Positions 36,486 to 46,719 of a DNA stretch of 64,000 nucleotides are shown here, one piece after another. Under the pieces are notes generated by a model. The model made no database searches and was not told the origin of the DNA. It saw only the letters and a list, made by a program, of their open reading frames with translations. The number at the start of each line of letters is the position of its first letter. The stretch's first letter is position 1. The stretch lies in NCBI GenBank assembly GCA_029940535.1, contig JAPYUM010000004.1, positions 1 to 64,000 on the forward strand. The letters are read 5' to 3'. Origin of the DNA: Vicinamibacterales bacterium. Lineage in GTDB: Bacteria; Acidobacteriota; Vicinamibacteria; Vicinamibacterales; UBA8438. The position numbers and the translations under genes are program-made.

Positions 36486-36944
36486 ATGAGCGACGAAGAG
36501 CGACAGAGTTTTACGGTTGGGGTCTTCCAGGATACAGAGTGGGCGGAACGCGGACTGGAGGCGCTGGCGAAGGAGGGGTTCCCGTCTGAGTCCCTGTCGA
36601 TGATCAGCAAAGAATCGCCTGAGGCCTCGGCGCTGTTCCAGCGCACATTCGCGGTCGACGGCACGGCGTTGGACATCGTCCGGATCGGCCCGGTCGTGGC
36701 TCACGGACCACTTCTGGGCACACTGCAGGGGCGTTCGCGTGATCTGGACACGTCCGGTGTCTCGGCGACGATGCGTCGCGCTGGTTTTCAAACGCATGAC
36801 GGGTTTATTTTCGAAACCCTGACCGCGCGTGGCGGCGTGCTGGTTGCCGTGCACAGCGAACCGCGCGCGGCCGACGCACTGGCCGTGATGTTTGCGTATG
36901 GTGGCGGCAATGCGGCTATAGGGGCGTGGGCAGGACGAGTCTAA
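36486..36944 (+). CDS. YflT/general stress protein 17M-like protein
   Basis: 152 aa from ATG 36486. The N-terminus FTVGVFQDTEWAERGLEALAKEGFPSE resembles the heat-induced stress protein YflT domain (beta-alpha-beta). The second half has a comparable fold (GGVLVAVHSE, ADALAVMFAYGGG). It is soluble; no catalytic motif is visible. It stands alone with its own promoter. Confidence 0.6.
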   Translation: MSDEERQSFTVGVFQDTEWAERGLEALAKEGFPSESLSMISKESPEASALFQRTFAVDGTALDIVRIGPVVAHGPLLGTLQGRSRDLDTSGVSATMRRAGFQTHDGFIFETLTARGGVLVAVHSEPRAADALAVMFAYGGGNAAIGAWAGRV

Positions 36945-37219
36945 ACGGCTCCCTCTGACGTCTGACTACGTGGTGCGGCCTGAACCAGTGGTGGAGGGCG
37001 GGTGACTTCGACACGGAAGACGGGCATCGGTGTAGCCCAGGGAGGTCAGTCAGGACCACCGGGGCTGTAGCTAGGTTCGTGCACAAAGTCCGCAATCTGT
37101 TGATACAGTGTTAGTTCGGGGTCAGGGTGCCCCAAACGCCCGGCCGGGCACCCCGATTGCAGCGTGTGTGTTCGACAGTCGGTGACGAGAACGCAGTAAT
37201 TAGGAAGGGAGCGCGTCGC
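36945..37219. other. Intergenic region upstream of tonB
   Basis: 275 nt without a gene. It contains a hairpin with 8-bp arms GGGTGCCC/GGGCACCC (37125-37132 with 37146-37153) about 65 nt before the tonB start, which could attenuate or stabilise the transcript. No tRNA or Fur-box-like palindrome was recognised. Confidence 0.45.
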
Positions 37220-38239
37220 GTGAACGGCCTGGACCTCGGACCCGTACGGTTTGCTCCCGGGGCGTCGTACACGCCGCCCGCGCGTCGGGGGCGCAAGCGG
37301 CGCGGGGCTGGGGCGTTGCGGGCTGCGATGCAGGTCGCCACCACCGATGTTGCGGCCGGGGCCTGGCTCTCGATCCATCCAGACGGCGGGGCGTCGTATA
37401 CGCCACTGCTCTCCGTCCAGCCCGAGCGTGTGCGCGGTGCGCTCGGCGCGTCTCTCGCGAGTCATGCCGTGCTTGTGCTCTTTTTCTTCTTGGCGCTGCG
37501 CGCGGCACCGCCTGAGGAGATTATTGTCGCGATCGAGCGGGTCCCCTACGACAGCATTGTCTGGATTTCCCAAGAAGGTCCTGGCGGGGGCGGTGGGGGC
37601 GGCGGCAACGAGTCGTTGGAGATGCCGCGCGAGGTCGAAGTTGAGGGGGCGGATGACATCAACATTCCGATCGAAGAGCCGGAGGAGTTTGTCGCGCCAC
37701 CGGAAATCGCTCCTGAGCCAGAGGAGATTCCGCTCGAAGCGCAGAACACCATTCGACTCTCTGCCGTCCCGATGGCCGCCGCCCCAAGGACGCGGACCGG
37801 GGTGCTGCAGGGGTTGATGGCCCGGTCTCTCGATTCGGCTGGCAGCGGGACGGGTGGCGGCGCGGGAGAGGGCGCTGGCGGCGGGATCGGTCCGGGACAG
37901 GGCGACGGGCTTGGTCCTGGGACGGGTGGAGGATCGGGCGGAGGCCCTTACCGCCCCGGCAACGGGGTTGAGACCCCACAACCGCTGAATCAGGTGCGAC
38001 CGAATTACACCTCGGAGGCGATGCGGGCGAAAATCCAGGGCGAGGTCGTCATCGAGGCAGTCGTCTTGCCGGACGGCACCGTGGGCGATGTCAAGGTCGT
38101 GCGTTCACTAGACACCAACTTTGGCCTGGACCAAGAGGCTCTGAAGGCCGCGCGTCAATGGCGGTTCAGGCCGGGCACCAGGTTCGGTGAACCCGTGGCC
38201 GTGCTCGTGACCATTGCGTTGACCTTTACCTTGCGGTGA
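37220..38239 (+). CDS. TonB-family energy transducer with Gly-rich linker
   Basis: 339 aa from GTG 37220, which has a strong GGAAGGGAG ribosome binding site. Unusually, about 75 cytoplasmic residues precede the single transmembrane helix (about 78-95, ASHAVLVLFFFLALRAA). The periplasmic part has a Gly run, an acidic Pro/Glu segment, a second Gly-rich linker (about 220-250), and the C-terminal TonB domain PQPLNQVRPNYTSEAMRAKIQGEV...WRFRPGTRFGEPV. The motif GASYTP occurs twice in the cytoplasmic extension. It couples proton-motive force to outer-membrane transporters. Confidence 0.88.
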   Translation: MNGLDLGPVRFAPGASYTPPARRGRKRRGAGALRAAMQVATTDVAAGAWLSIHPDGGASYTPLLSVQPERVRGALGASLASHAVLVLFFFLALRAAPPEEIIVAIERVPYDSIVWISQEGPGGGGGGGGNESLEMPREVEVEGADDINIPIEEPEEFVAPPEIAPEPEEIPLEAQNTIRLSAVPMAAAPRTRTGVLQGLMARSLDSAGSGTGGGAGEGAGGGIGPGQGDGLGPGTGGGSGGGPYRPGNGVETPQPLNQVRPNYTSEAMRAKIQGEVVIEAVVLPDGTVGDVKVVRSLDTNFGLDQEALKAARQWRFRPGTRFGEPVAVLVTIALTFTLR

Positions 38240-38287
38240 CGTACCGCGGCTGACAGGCGAGCACACGCCACTCAACACGGAAGCGGT

Positions 38288-38325
38288 AAAAAAACGTGGG
38301 GGGTGCCCCGGTGGTGCCCGCCCCT
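38288..38325 (-). terminator. Likely terminator of groEL
   Basis: On the minus strand a G/C-rich imperfect hairpin (GGGGCGGG pairing with CCCCCC) is followed shortly by seven T residues (plus-strand A run 38288-38294). It lies 33-70 nt past the groEL stop. Confidence 0.5.
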
Positions 38326-38357
38326 CTTGTCGTCCGACGAGCCGGCGGCACGCCTGT

Positions 38358-40025
<1,668 letters not shown>

Positions 40026-40100
40026 TTATGAAAGGGTTATCCGCCGCGACTTCACTCCAGCGCTGGGTCTCGTCTCGGCTGAAACAGGTCCTGGTGCTTG

Positions 40101-40397
40101 TTACTGGATGACGCCCAATACCTCGTCCTCGCGCATGATCAAATACTCCTCGCCGTCGAGCTTGATCTCCTGGCCCGAGTACTTCCCGAAGAGGATGGTG
40201 TCGCCTTCCTTGACGTCCATCGGCGCGAGGCCGCCATCGTCCTTGACCTTGCCCTTGCCCGCCGCCATGACCTTGCCCTGCTGGGGCTTTTCCTTGGCCG
40301 TGTCCGGGATGATGATCGAGCCGACGTGCTCGTCTCCTTCTTCATCCAGACGCAGGACGATGATTCGGTCGTGCAGCGGTCGTACTTTGATTGCCAT
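40101..40397 (-). CDS. groES: Co-chaperonin GroES
   Basis: 98 aa from ATG 40397 ([14 protein letters not shown]). The mobile loop region [26 protein letters not shown] and C-terminal [13 protein letters not shown] are typical. It is the first gene of the groESL operon, 90 nt before groEL. Confidence 0.97.
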   Translation of the reverse strand: MAIKVRPLHDRIIVLRLDEEGDEHVGSIIIPDTAKEKPQQGKVMAAGKGKVKDDGGLAPMDVKEGDTILFGKYSGQEIKLDGEEYLIMREDEVLGVIQ

Positions 40398-40465
40398 GGT
40401 GTGTCCGACTCCCTTGAGTTGTTGATGAAAGGCCCCTCGAGCAAGGGGCGTGACCAGAGTTTGCA

Positions 40466-40492
40466 TTAGCACTCTCTGCAGTCGAGTGCTAA
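40466..40492 (-). promoter_or_regulatory. CIRCE operator (HrcA site)
   Basis: Perfect inverted repeat TTAGCACTC - 9 nt - GAGTGCTAA (40466-40474 and 40484-40492), about 70 nt upstream of groES. It matches the consensus bound by the heat-shock repressor HrcA. hrcA itself is not in the window. Confidence 0.95.
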
Positions 40493-40521
40493 TTCTATCG
40501 AGCGGGCGCGAAAACTGTCAA
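40492..40521 (-). promoter_or_regulatory. Sigma-70 promoter of groESL
   Basis: On the minus strand TTGACA (plus 40516-40521), an 18-nt spacer and TAGAAT (plus 40492-40497), directly upstream of and abutting CIRCE. HrcA binding would block initiation. Confidence 0.8.
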
Positions 40522-40549
40522 CTCGCGCGGTCGGCCCGGGACGGTGCCG

Positions 40550-40759
40550 TCAGCCGGTGCGCTTGAGACGGTACTCGGTCACCTTCCGGCTGAGGGTATT
40601 GCGGTGCAGTCCGATCATCTTCGCGGCGCGGCCGACCTTGCCCTCTGAGCGGGCCAGGGCGCGGCTGATGAACCGGCGTTCGAACTCTTGGCGCGCATCG
40701 TCGTACCGGATGCCCTTCGCCACCATCTCGTCCACCAATCGGTTCAGCTCGTCGCGCAC
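40550..40759 (-). CDS. Stand-alone Fis-type helix-turn-helix protein
   Basis: 69 aa from GTG 40759. A short helical N-terminus (ELNRLVDEMVAKGIRY) is followed by ERRFISRALARSEGKVGRAAKMIGLHRNTLSRKV, the HTH_8 domain found at the C-terminus of Fis and NtrC-type regulators, with no other domain. It lies 29 nt downstream of purC on the same strand and upstream of the groES promoter. A DNA-bending or local regulatory role is likely. Confidence 0.8.
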   Translation of the reverse strand: MRDELNRLVDEMVAKGIRYDDARQEFERRFISRALARSEGKVGRAAKMIGLHRNTLSRKVTEYRLKRTG

Positions 40760-40788
40760 TGTGGATCCCCCGTCACACCTGGGCTCGT

Positions 40789-41724
40789 CTACTGCAACTC
40801 CTGGCCTGTCAGGAGACGGTATGCCTCGAGATACTTCTCGCGGGTCTTGGCGATGACGGCATCCGGGAGCACGGGCGCCGGCGGTTGCCGGTTCCACTGC
40901 ACCGCATCCAAGTGATCGCGAACGAACTGTTTGTCGAAACTGGGTTGGGCCTGGTCGGGTCGATAGGTGTCCTTCGGCCAGAAGCGCGACGAGTCCGACG
41001 TGAGTGTTTCGTCGATCAGGATGAGCTCATCGCCGTCTTCAAGGTCGGCCGCGTCCTCGTGACCGGCCGCACGTATGAGGCCAAATTCGAACTTGGTGTC
41101 GGCCACGATGATGCCGCACGATTCCGCGTGCGCCGCGCCATGCGCGTAGAGCGCGAGCGTCAGTTCCCGAAGCCGCGCCATCAGTTTCGGGCCGACCAGT
41201 TCGGCGGCCTCGGCCGCGCTGATGTTCTCGTCGTGACCGCTGGTCGCCTTGGTGGCTGGCGTGAAGATCGGTGCCGGCAATCGATCCGACTGTCGCAAGC
41301 CGTTCGGGAGCGCGACTCCGCACACCGACCGGGAACGCTGGTAATCCACCCAGCCAGAGCCGGCCAGGTACCCACGAGCGACACACTCGACGGGAATCGG
41401 CTCGGTGCGGCGCACCAGCATGGAGCGCCCACGGAGGACATCGCCGTGTGGCAGACACGCGCCCGGGTAATCCTCGGGCGTCGTGGACACCAGATGGTTC
41501 GGCACGATGTCTCCCGTGCGCGCAAACCAGAACGCCGACAGCTGGGTCAGGACCTTGCCCTTGTCCGGGATCATCGACCCCAACACCACGTCGTAGGCGG
41601 AGATCCTGTCGGTGGCCACCATAAGGAGGTGGTCGTCGACGGTGTACATGTCGCGTACTTTGCCGCGTCGGTGAAGGGTAAGACCGTGGAGGGCCGTTTC
41701 GAATAAGGGAACTGCAGACGTCAC
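40789..41724 (-). CDS. purC: Phosphoribosylaminoimidazole-succinocarboxamide synthase
   Basis: 311 aa. Joins aspartate to CAIR in purine synthesis. SAICAR synthetase motifs are RGKVRDMYTVDD, ATDRISAYDVVLGSMIPDKG, CVARGYLAGSGW, ADTKFEFGL, LIDETLTSDSSRFWP and SFDKQFVRDHL. The length and inserts match the ADE1-like long form. Confidence 0.97.
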   Translation of the reverse strand: MTSAVPLFETALHGLTLHRRGKVRDMYTVDDHLLMVATDRISAYDVVLGSMIPDKGKVLTQLSAFWFARTGDIVPNHLVSTTPEDYPGACLPHGDVLRGRSMLVRRTEPIPVECVARGYLAGSGWVDYQRSRSVCGVALPNGLRQSDRLPAPIFTPATKATSGHDENISAAEAAELVGPKLMARLRELTLALYAHGAAHAESCGIIVADTKFEFGLIRAAGHEDAADLEDGDELILIDETLTSDSSRFWPKDTYRPDQAQPSFDKQFVRDHLDAVQWNRQPPAPVLPDAVIAKTREKYLEAYRLLTGQELQ

Positions 41725-42088
41725 GGAGAGCCTCTCACGGTCGACGGGAGCGCCTGGCAGCCTGGGACGACACCCGGTGCTGCACCAGGGCTGGCTGTAT
41801 TCGACCGAGAAGCAACGCCGTCAGCCGGGATGAAGCGCTCGTCGAATGTGGCGGGGTTGTCACAACGGGCTGCTAGCTTACAGAACACTCGCTCAGGCGG
41901 CAAGAGCGAATGTGCTCGGAGTGCACCATGACGTCGTTGTAGTACAGTCGTCGGAGCTTGAACAATCGCATCCCTGAGCCGGCGGTCTTCCACCGACAGG
42001 GCGGGCGTCCTGTCCCGTTCCGGAGCTGGTCGCAAGAGACGAGTGCCGATGGTGGCTGAGTGCCCCCTGCGCGCCATCGGCGTATCGC
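41725..42088. other. Divergent intergenic region between purC and the flippase-like gene
   Basis: 364 nt. No recognised gene, RNA or repeat. It should hold the promoters of both flanking genes, but no convincing hexamer pair was found. A 32-codon minus-strand frame (41873-41971) is present but unsupported. Confidence 0.5.
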
Positions 42089-43183
42089 ATGCGTGATTAC
42101 CTGCGCACCGCAGCCGTCATCGGGCTGACGGTGGGGCTCATGGCGTTCTTCTTGCGCAACGCGGATCTGTCGTCCGTGTGGTCTGAGATTCGGCGAGCTC
42201 GGCTGGACCTGCTTGTGGCGTCAGTCCTCACGATTGCGCTGTCGTATGTCATTCGGATCCGGCGGTGGCAGCTGCTGTTGGCCCCCATCGGTCAGGTGGG
42301 GTTTGGTTCCGCCGGCCGTGCCACGGTCATTGGGTTTGCCACGAACGCCGTGTTGCCCGGCCGGCTGGGCGAGGCGCTGCGACCGTATCTGCTGGCGCGG
42401 GGTGAACGTCTCAGCACCAGCGCCACGATTGCCACAATCGTCCTGGAGCGGGTGACGGACCTGATCACCGTGGTTGCGCTTCTTGGTGTGTTCCTCCTGT
42501 TTTTCAGTGATGGTCTGCTGCAGACCGACGACCAGGTCCTCGTAGCACTCAGAGGTGGTGGCGCGCTCGCGGCGCTCGGCGCGGCGGCTGCCTTGGCGGT
42601 GATCGTGTTCGCCGCTCGGACGCCAGACCGGCTCGGCGCGGTCGTGGCCTGGGCGCTGCCGGATCGCTTCGGCGACCGTGTCCGTGCCGCGCTCACTCAC
42701 TTTGGCGACGGACTCGGTGTCGCCCGTCAGCCGACCCGACTGGCCGTTGTCCTCGCCTGGTCGCTCGCGCTGTGGTTGTGTGTCTGTGCGTCTGCCTGGT
42801 ATGTGTGTCACGCGTTTGGCATCGGGCTCCCCGCGAGTGGGTCGCTCGTGGTGATGGTGATGATGGTGCTGGGCGTGGCGGTGCCCACACCAGCCGGCGC
42901 CGGTGGGTTTCACGCGGCCTTTCAGCTGGGGGTGACGAGTTTCTACGGTGCGCCGACCGACGCTGCCGTCGGGGCCGCTCTGATACTCCACCTTGCATCG
43001 TTCGGACCGGTGACCGTGCTCGGTTTGGTGCTGATGATTCGCACCGGTTTGACGTTCCGTGGAGCGGCTGATCTGGCGTCGTCCGTCTGCGGTGACGAGA
43101 CCCCGGAACCCGCGCAGGTTGAGTCAGCCGGAAGCATCGTCAGCATTGACGCGGCCGACCCGGTAGAGCCTTCGGGCACATGA
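42089..43183 (+). CDS. UPF0104/YbhN-like integral membrane protein (MprF/AglD flippase-like)
   Basis: 364 aa with about eight hydrophobic segments. Family features are RRWQLLLAPIG, NAVLPGRLGEALRPYLLARGERLSTS, VLERVTDLITV and the C-terminal GVAVPTPAGAGGFHAAF. This family includes the lysylphosphatidylglycerol flippase part of MprF and proteins moving polyprenyl or phospholipid substrates. The actual substrate is unknown. The roughly 40-residue C-terminal tail is acidic and hydrophilic. Confidence 0.88.
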   Translation: MRDYLRTAAVIGLTVGLMAFFLRNADLSSVWSEIRRARLDLLVASVLTIALSYVIRIRRWQLLLAPIGQVGFGSAGRATVIGFATNAVLPGRLGEALRPYLLARGERLSTSATIATIVLERVTDLITVVALLGVFLLFFSDGLLQTDDQVLVALRGGGALAALGAAAALAVIVFAARTPDRLGAVVAWALPDRFGDRVRAALTHFGDGLGVARQPTRLAVVLAWSLALWLCVCASAWYVCHAFGIGLPASGSLVVMVMMVLGVAVPTPAGAGGFHAAFQLGVTSFYGAPTDAAVGAALILHLASFGPVTVLGLVLMIRTGLTFRGAADLASSVCGDETPEPAQVESAGSIVSIDAADPVEPSGT

Positions 43184-43295
43184 CGACACGTATTTTGATC
43201 AGGGTCCTCAGACCGAGACAGCGAGGAGGCGCCGTGGCGCAACCCGGTCTTGGGGCTGAGCCAGTCGGCCGGTCGCGCCGGCCAGGGAGACGCAC

Positions 43296-43754
43296 GTGAA
43301 GTGTCCGTTTTGTGGCCGTCTCGGAGACAAAGTCGTCGACTCCAGAGAGAGCAAGGAAGGCGAGGTCATCCGGCGTCGGCGCGAGTGTCAGGACTGCGGT
43401 CGTCGATTTACCAGCTACGAGCGGATCGATGAGATCCCGTATATGGTGGTCAAGAAAGACGGCAGTCGAGAGCGCTTCGATCGTCAGAAGGTGACCGCCG
43501 GCATGCTCAGAGCCTGTGAGAAACGACCGGTATCGGTGGCGGCGGTCGAAGCGATCGCGGATCGCGTTGAGACGATTCTGCAGGAGCGCTCAGAGAAGGA
43601 GATCCCCACCGATGAAGTCGGTGCCTTCGTCATGCAGGAGCTGAAGCGTCTGGACAAGGTGGCGTATGTGCGCTTTGCGTCCGTCTACCGGCACTTTCGC
43701 GACATCGGGGAGTTCATGACCGAGTTGCGCGACCTGCTCGACACGAAGGAGTGA
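43296..43754 (+). CDS. nrdR: Transcriptional repressor NrdR
   Basis: 152 aa, GTG start. Zinc ribbon CPFC...CQDCGRRF (residues 3-34), then the ATP-cone domain [29 protein letters not shown] and [14 protein letters not shown]. Represses ribonucleotide reductase genes by binding NrdR boxes according to ATP/dATP levels. The stop is directly followed by the next ATG. Confidence 0.97.
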   Translation: MKCPFCGRLGDKVVDSRESKEGEVIRRRRECQDCGRRFTSYERIDEIPYMVVKKDGSRERFDRQKVTAGMLRACEKRPVSVAAVEAIADRVETILQERSEKEIPTDEVGAFVMQELKRLDKVAYVRFASVYRHFRDIGEFMTELRDLLDTKE

Positions 43755-44303
43755 ATGCGTCAGACGCTGAGTAAGTTGCCGGTAGTGTTGGCGCTGGTGA
43801 CGGCGGCCGTGCCGGCAGCCGTGCTGGCCCAGGACGACGTGGAGATCACGACGCTGACCCGAGAAGACCATCTGCTCGTGTCGCTCGAACTGCCGGGCGC
43901 CTATAGTGACGACGTTCGGGAGGCGGTCGCCAGCGGACTCGAGACGACGTTCAGTTTCGATGTCGAACTGCGGCGGGCGGTCGCGTACTGGCCGGACGAG
44001 ACGGTCGATCGGGCTTCCATCTCGGCCAGCGTGTCACTCGACGGACTTACCGGGAGGTATCGCGTCGTGCGCACGGTAAACGGCGCGGTGGAGGATGTGC
44101 GGGTCGTCGAGGAGGAAGGAGCGGCGCGGGAGCTGTTGACCACCATGGAACGGCTGCCGTTGTTCAGCACGCAGGATCTGGAGACCAACGGTGACTACGA
44201 CGTGCGAGTTCGTGTGGATCGCCGGCCGCGCACGTCCTGGTTTCGCTGGCCCTGGGATCGCGCAGCGGCCCTTGGTCGCGCCAGCTTTACCTTTCTACCG
44301 TAG
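43755..44303 (+). CDS. DUF4390 family exported protein
   Basis: 182 aa. Signal peptide (residues 1-25, ending VLAQ). Then a beta-rich domain with LVSLELPGAYSDDVREAVASGLETTFSFDVELRR and a C-terminal TSWFRWPWDR before the end. It matches DUF4390, which is often found next to NtrY-type kinases as here. Periplasmic; function unknown. Confidence 0.85.
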   Translation: MRQTLSKLPVVLALVTAAVPAAVLAQDDVEITTLTREDHLLVSLELPGAYSDDVREAVASGLETTFSFDVELRRAVAYWPDETVDRASISASVSLDGLTGRYRVVRTVNGAVEDVRVVEEEGAARELLTTMERLPLFSTQDLETNGDYDVRVRVDRRPRTSWFRWPWDRAAALGRASFTFLP

Positions 44304-44370
44304 CTCCTCGTCGGCGTCTGGGCGTCGAAACACAGGGCACTAGCCAGCTGGCTCGGACGGAGGGCGCGGC

Positions 44371-46719
44371 ATGGCCGATCAATTGCCATCCACAGACCGG
44401 ATCTTCGCGGCGCCTGGCGCCAGGCCGCCGGGCGGGCCCCAGGATAGCCCGAGGCTTGTCTTGGTCGCGATCGCCGTGGTGGTCGTCGCCTTGGTCTGGC
44501 TCGTGCGGTTGGCTCGTCGGTCCAGCGAGTTCACTCCAGACTATCTGGCGGAAGTAGTCCTCTATGCGCTGTCGGCGGCATGCGTGGTCATGCTGTTGGC
44601 CTTGGGCTTCGTGCTGGCCCGCAACCTCATCAAGATCCTTGCCGAGCGCCGTCGCGCGGTGCCATTCGCGCGCTTTCGGTCCAAGCTTGTCGCCGCCCTT
44701 GTCGGACTCACGTTGATTCCGTCGATGCTTGTGCTGATTGTCGGCAGCGAAGTGATCCGTAGCAGTGCCGAGCGCTGGTTCAGCGCCCCGATTGATGATG
44801 TGCTGCGGTCAGCGAACGCGATCGCGCGTGGCGTCTATCAAGACCAGCAACAAGCGGCCGAGGACCGCGCCGGGCGTTTGGCGGTGCGACTGGCGGCCGT
44901 GGACCTGGCGCGGGTGCCGGAAGAAACCCTACGGGACATCGTGGCCGAGGAGCGTGCTGTCGGCGGTGGCGATGTCGTGGACATTTACGTGGTCGAGATC
45001 GACGACGAAGGAGAGGCCACCACCACACGGCTCGTCGAGGTGGCCGATCCTTTCCTGCCGCCCGGCTACCCGCGCGCCTCGGCCGACGCACTGGCGGCCA
45101 GCCTCGCGGCCGGGAACGTGGAGAGCGCGCCAGCCGAGCCACTGAGTGATGGGGCTGAACTGTTGCGTGGCGCGGCCCTCGTGCGGGCTACCGTCGACGG
45201 GCCGGTGGTGGGTGTGGTGGTGGCGAGTAATGTGCTGTCAGGCGAGCTGACCGCGCACGCCCGGCGGATCAACGGGGCGTTTGGTACCTACAACCAGTTG
45301 CGCGTGCTGACGCGACCCGTCACCGGCGTCTATCTCTCGTTCTTCTTGATGACGACCCTGATGATTCTGATTGCGGCGACCTGGCTCGGTACCTACGTCG
45401 CCAAGCGGATTACCCGACCGGTCCTGCAGCTGGCTGAGGGCGCCAGGCAGATCGGCACCGGCCACCTCGACCATCGGATCGAGCCGGAATCGTCGGATGA
45501 GTTCGGGGGGATGGTCGAGGCGTTCAATGCGATGGCGGCCGACCTCTCGACCAGTCAGCGCAAGCTGATTCAATCGCGTGGCGATCTCGAGCACAAGACG
45601 CGCGAGACGGAACGGCGGCGACGGGATACTGAAACGATTCTCGAGCGGATCGCCACCGGCGTGGTCTCGATCGATGCGGCGGGTCGACTCACCACCGTGA
45701 ACGCGGCGGCGGCCCGGTTGCTTAGTCTCGAGGCGACGGTCATTGGTGAGCCGGCGGCCCTGATCTTCGAACGTTCGGATCTGGCTCCGTTGGGTGCCAT
45801 GCTGCGCGAGGCTCGGCGGGGAGCGGTGGGACAAGCCGCGCGCGAGGTGGCCCTTGCGCGCGGAGGGCGCGAGTGTCACCTCGCGGTCGCGGCGACGACC
45901 TTGCCGGGCGAGCGTGGCTTGGACGGCGTGGTGATGGTCTTCGACGACGTCACGCCCTTGTTTCGCGCGCAGCGGGTTGCCACCTGGCGCGACGTGGCGC
46001 GTCGGCTGGCTCACGAGATCAAGAACCCCCTCACGCCCATCCAGCTCTGTGCCGAGCGGCTGCGTCGCAACTTGGCGACCGCCGCGCCCCAGACCAGGGA
46101 ACTGGTCAATGAGTGCACCTCCACCATCGTTGGCGAAGTCGAGGCGCTCAAGGGACTGGTCGATGAGTTCTCCCACTTTGCCCGTCTGCCGTCGCCCCGG
46201 GCGGTGCCGGCCGACATCAATGTGCTGCTCGCCGACACCCTGAGCCTATATGCGGGGTTGTTTGATGGCATCACGATCGAGGCGACCTATGATCCCGGTT
46301 TGCCGGTGGTTCGGTTGGATCCGGATCAAATTCAACGGGTCGTGGTCAACCTGGTGGACAACGCGGCGGCCGCGCTTGGCGGCGACCGCGGCCGCACCTC
46401 CAGGCCAGGCGGTACTATCGGCGTTGCGACCTACCATGACGCGACGAACTATGTCGCCCGAGTGACGGTCAGCGACAACGGGCCTGGCATCGCGGAGGTC
46501 GACCGTGACAAGTTATTCTTACCCTATTTTTCGACGAAAGGTCGGGGGAGCGGTCTTGGTCTCGCCATTGTTCGGCGGATCGTTGTCGAGCACGGAGGAA
46601 GTATTCAGGTGACGGACAATCGGCCCCGAGGCACTCGTTTCTCCATCGAGCTTCCCTGCGGCGCGTCCGCGCTGGATGAGACGCCGGTTGTCGCACCGGC
46701 CGAGGGTGAGCGGGCGTGA
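44371..46719 (+). CDS. NtrY-like sensor histidine kinase
   Basis: 782 aa. Transmembrane helices at about 28-47, 65-88 and 108-128, an extracytoplasmic sensor region to about 315, and a fourth helix (about 318-342). Then HAMP (about 343-395), PAS (about 420-530), HisKA with H548 in RLAHEIKNPLTP, and HATPase_c with NLVDNAAAAL, DNGPGI and GRGSGLGLAI. The layout is that of NtrY, which phosphorylates NtrX in nitrogen or redox signalling. Its stop overlaps the GTG of the response regulator. Confidence 0.95.
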   Translation: MADQLPSTDRIFAAPGARPPGGPQDSPRLVLVAIAVVVVALVWLVRLARRSSEFTPDYLAEVVLYALSAACVVMLLALGFVLARNLIKILAERRRAVPFARFRSKLVAALVGLTLIPSMLVLIVGSEVIRSSAERWFSAPIDDVLRSANAIARGVYQDQQQAAEDRAGRLAVRLAAVDLARVPEETLRDIVAEERAVGGGDVVDIYVVEIDDEGEATTTRLVEVADPFLPPGYPRASADALAASLAAGNVESAPAEPLSDGAELLRGAALVRATVDGPVVGVVVASNVLSGELTAHARRINGAFGTYNQLRVLTRPVTGVYLSFFLMTTLMILIAATWLGTYVAKRITRPVLQLAEGARQIGTGHLDHRIEPESSDEFGGMVEAFNAMAADLSTSQRKLIQSRGDLEHKTRETERRRRDTETILERIATGVVSIDAAGRLTTVNAAAARLLSLEATVIGEPAALIFERSDLAPLGAMLREARRGAVGQAAREVALARGGRECHLAVAATTLPGERGLDGVVMVFDDVTPLFRAQRVATWRDVARRLAHEIKNPLTPIQLCAERLRRNLATAAPQTRELVNECTSTIVGEVEALKGLVDEFSHFARLPSPRAVPADINVLLADTLSLYAGLFDGITIEATYDPGLPVVRLDPDQIQRVVVNLVDNAAAALGGDRGRTSRPGGTIGVATYHDATNYVARVTVSDNGPGIAEVDRDKLFLPYFSTKGRGSGLGLAIVRRIVVEHGGSIQVTDNRPRGTRFSIELPCGASALDETPVVAPAEGERA

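Noticed and set aside
36945..37219. tRNA-Sec gene or another RNA near selB
   Set aside because: No cloverleaf or terminal CCA-type acceptor was found in the gaps around selB.
41873..41971. 32-codon minus-strand gene in the purC upstream gap
   Set aside because: The composition looks protein-like, but there is no ribosome binding site, no recognised family, and the length is close to chance.
41721..42077. 118-codon minus-strand reading frame upstream of purC
   Set aside because: Low-complexity Arg/Pro/Ala composition typical of spurious frames in GC-rich DNA, and it runs through the expected purC promoter.
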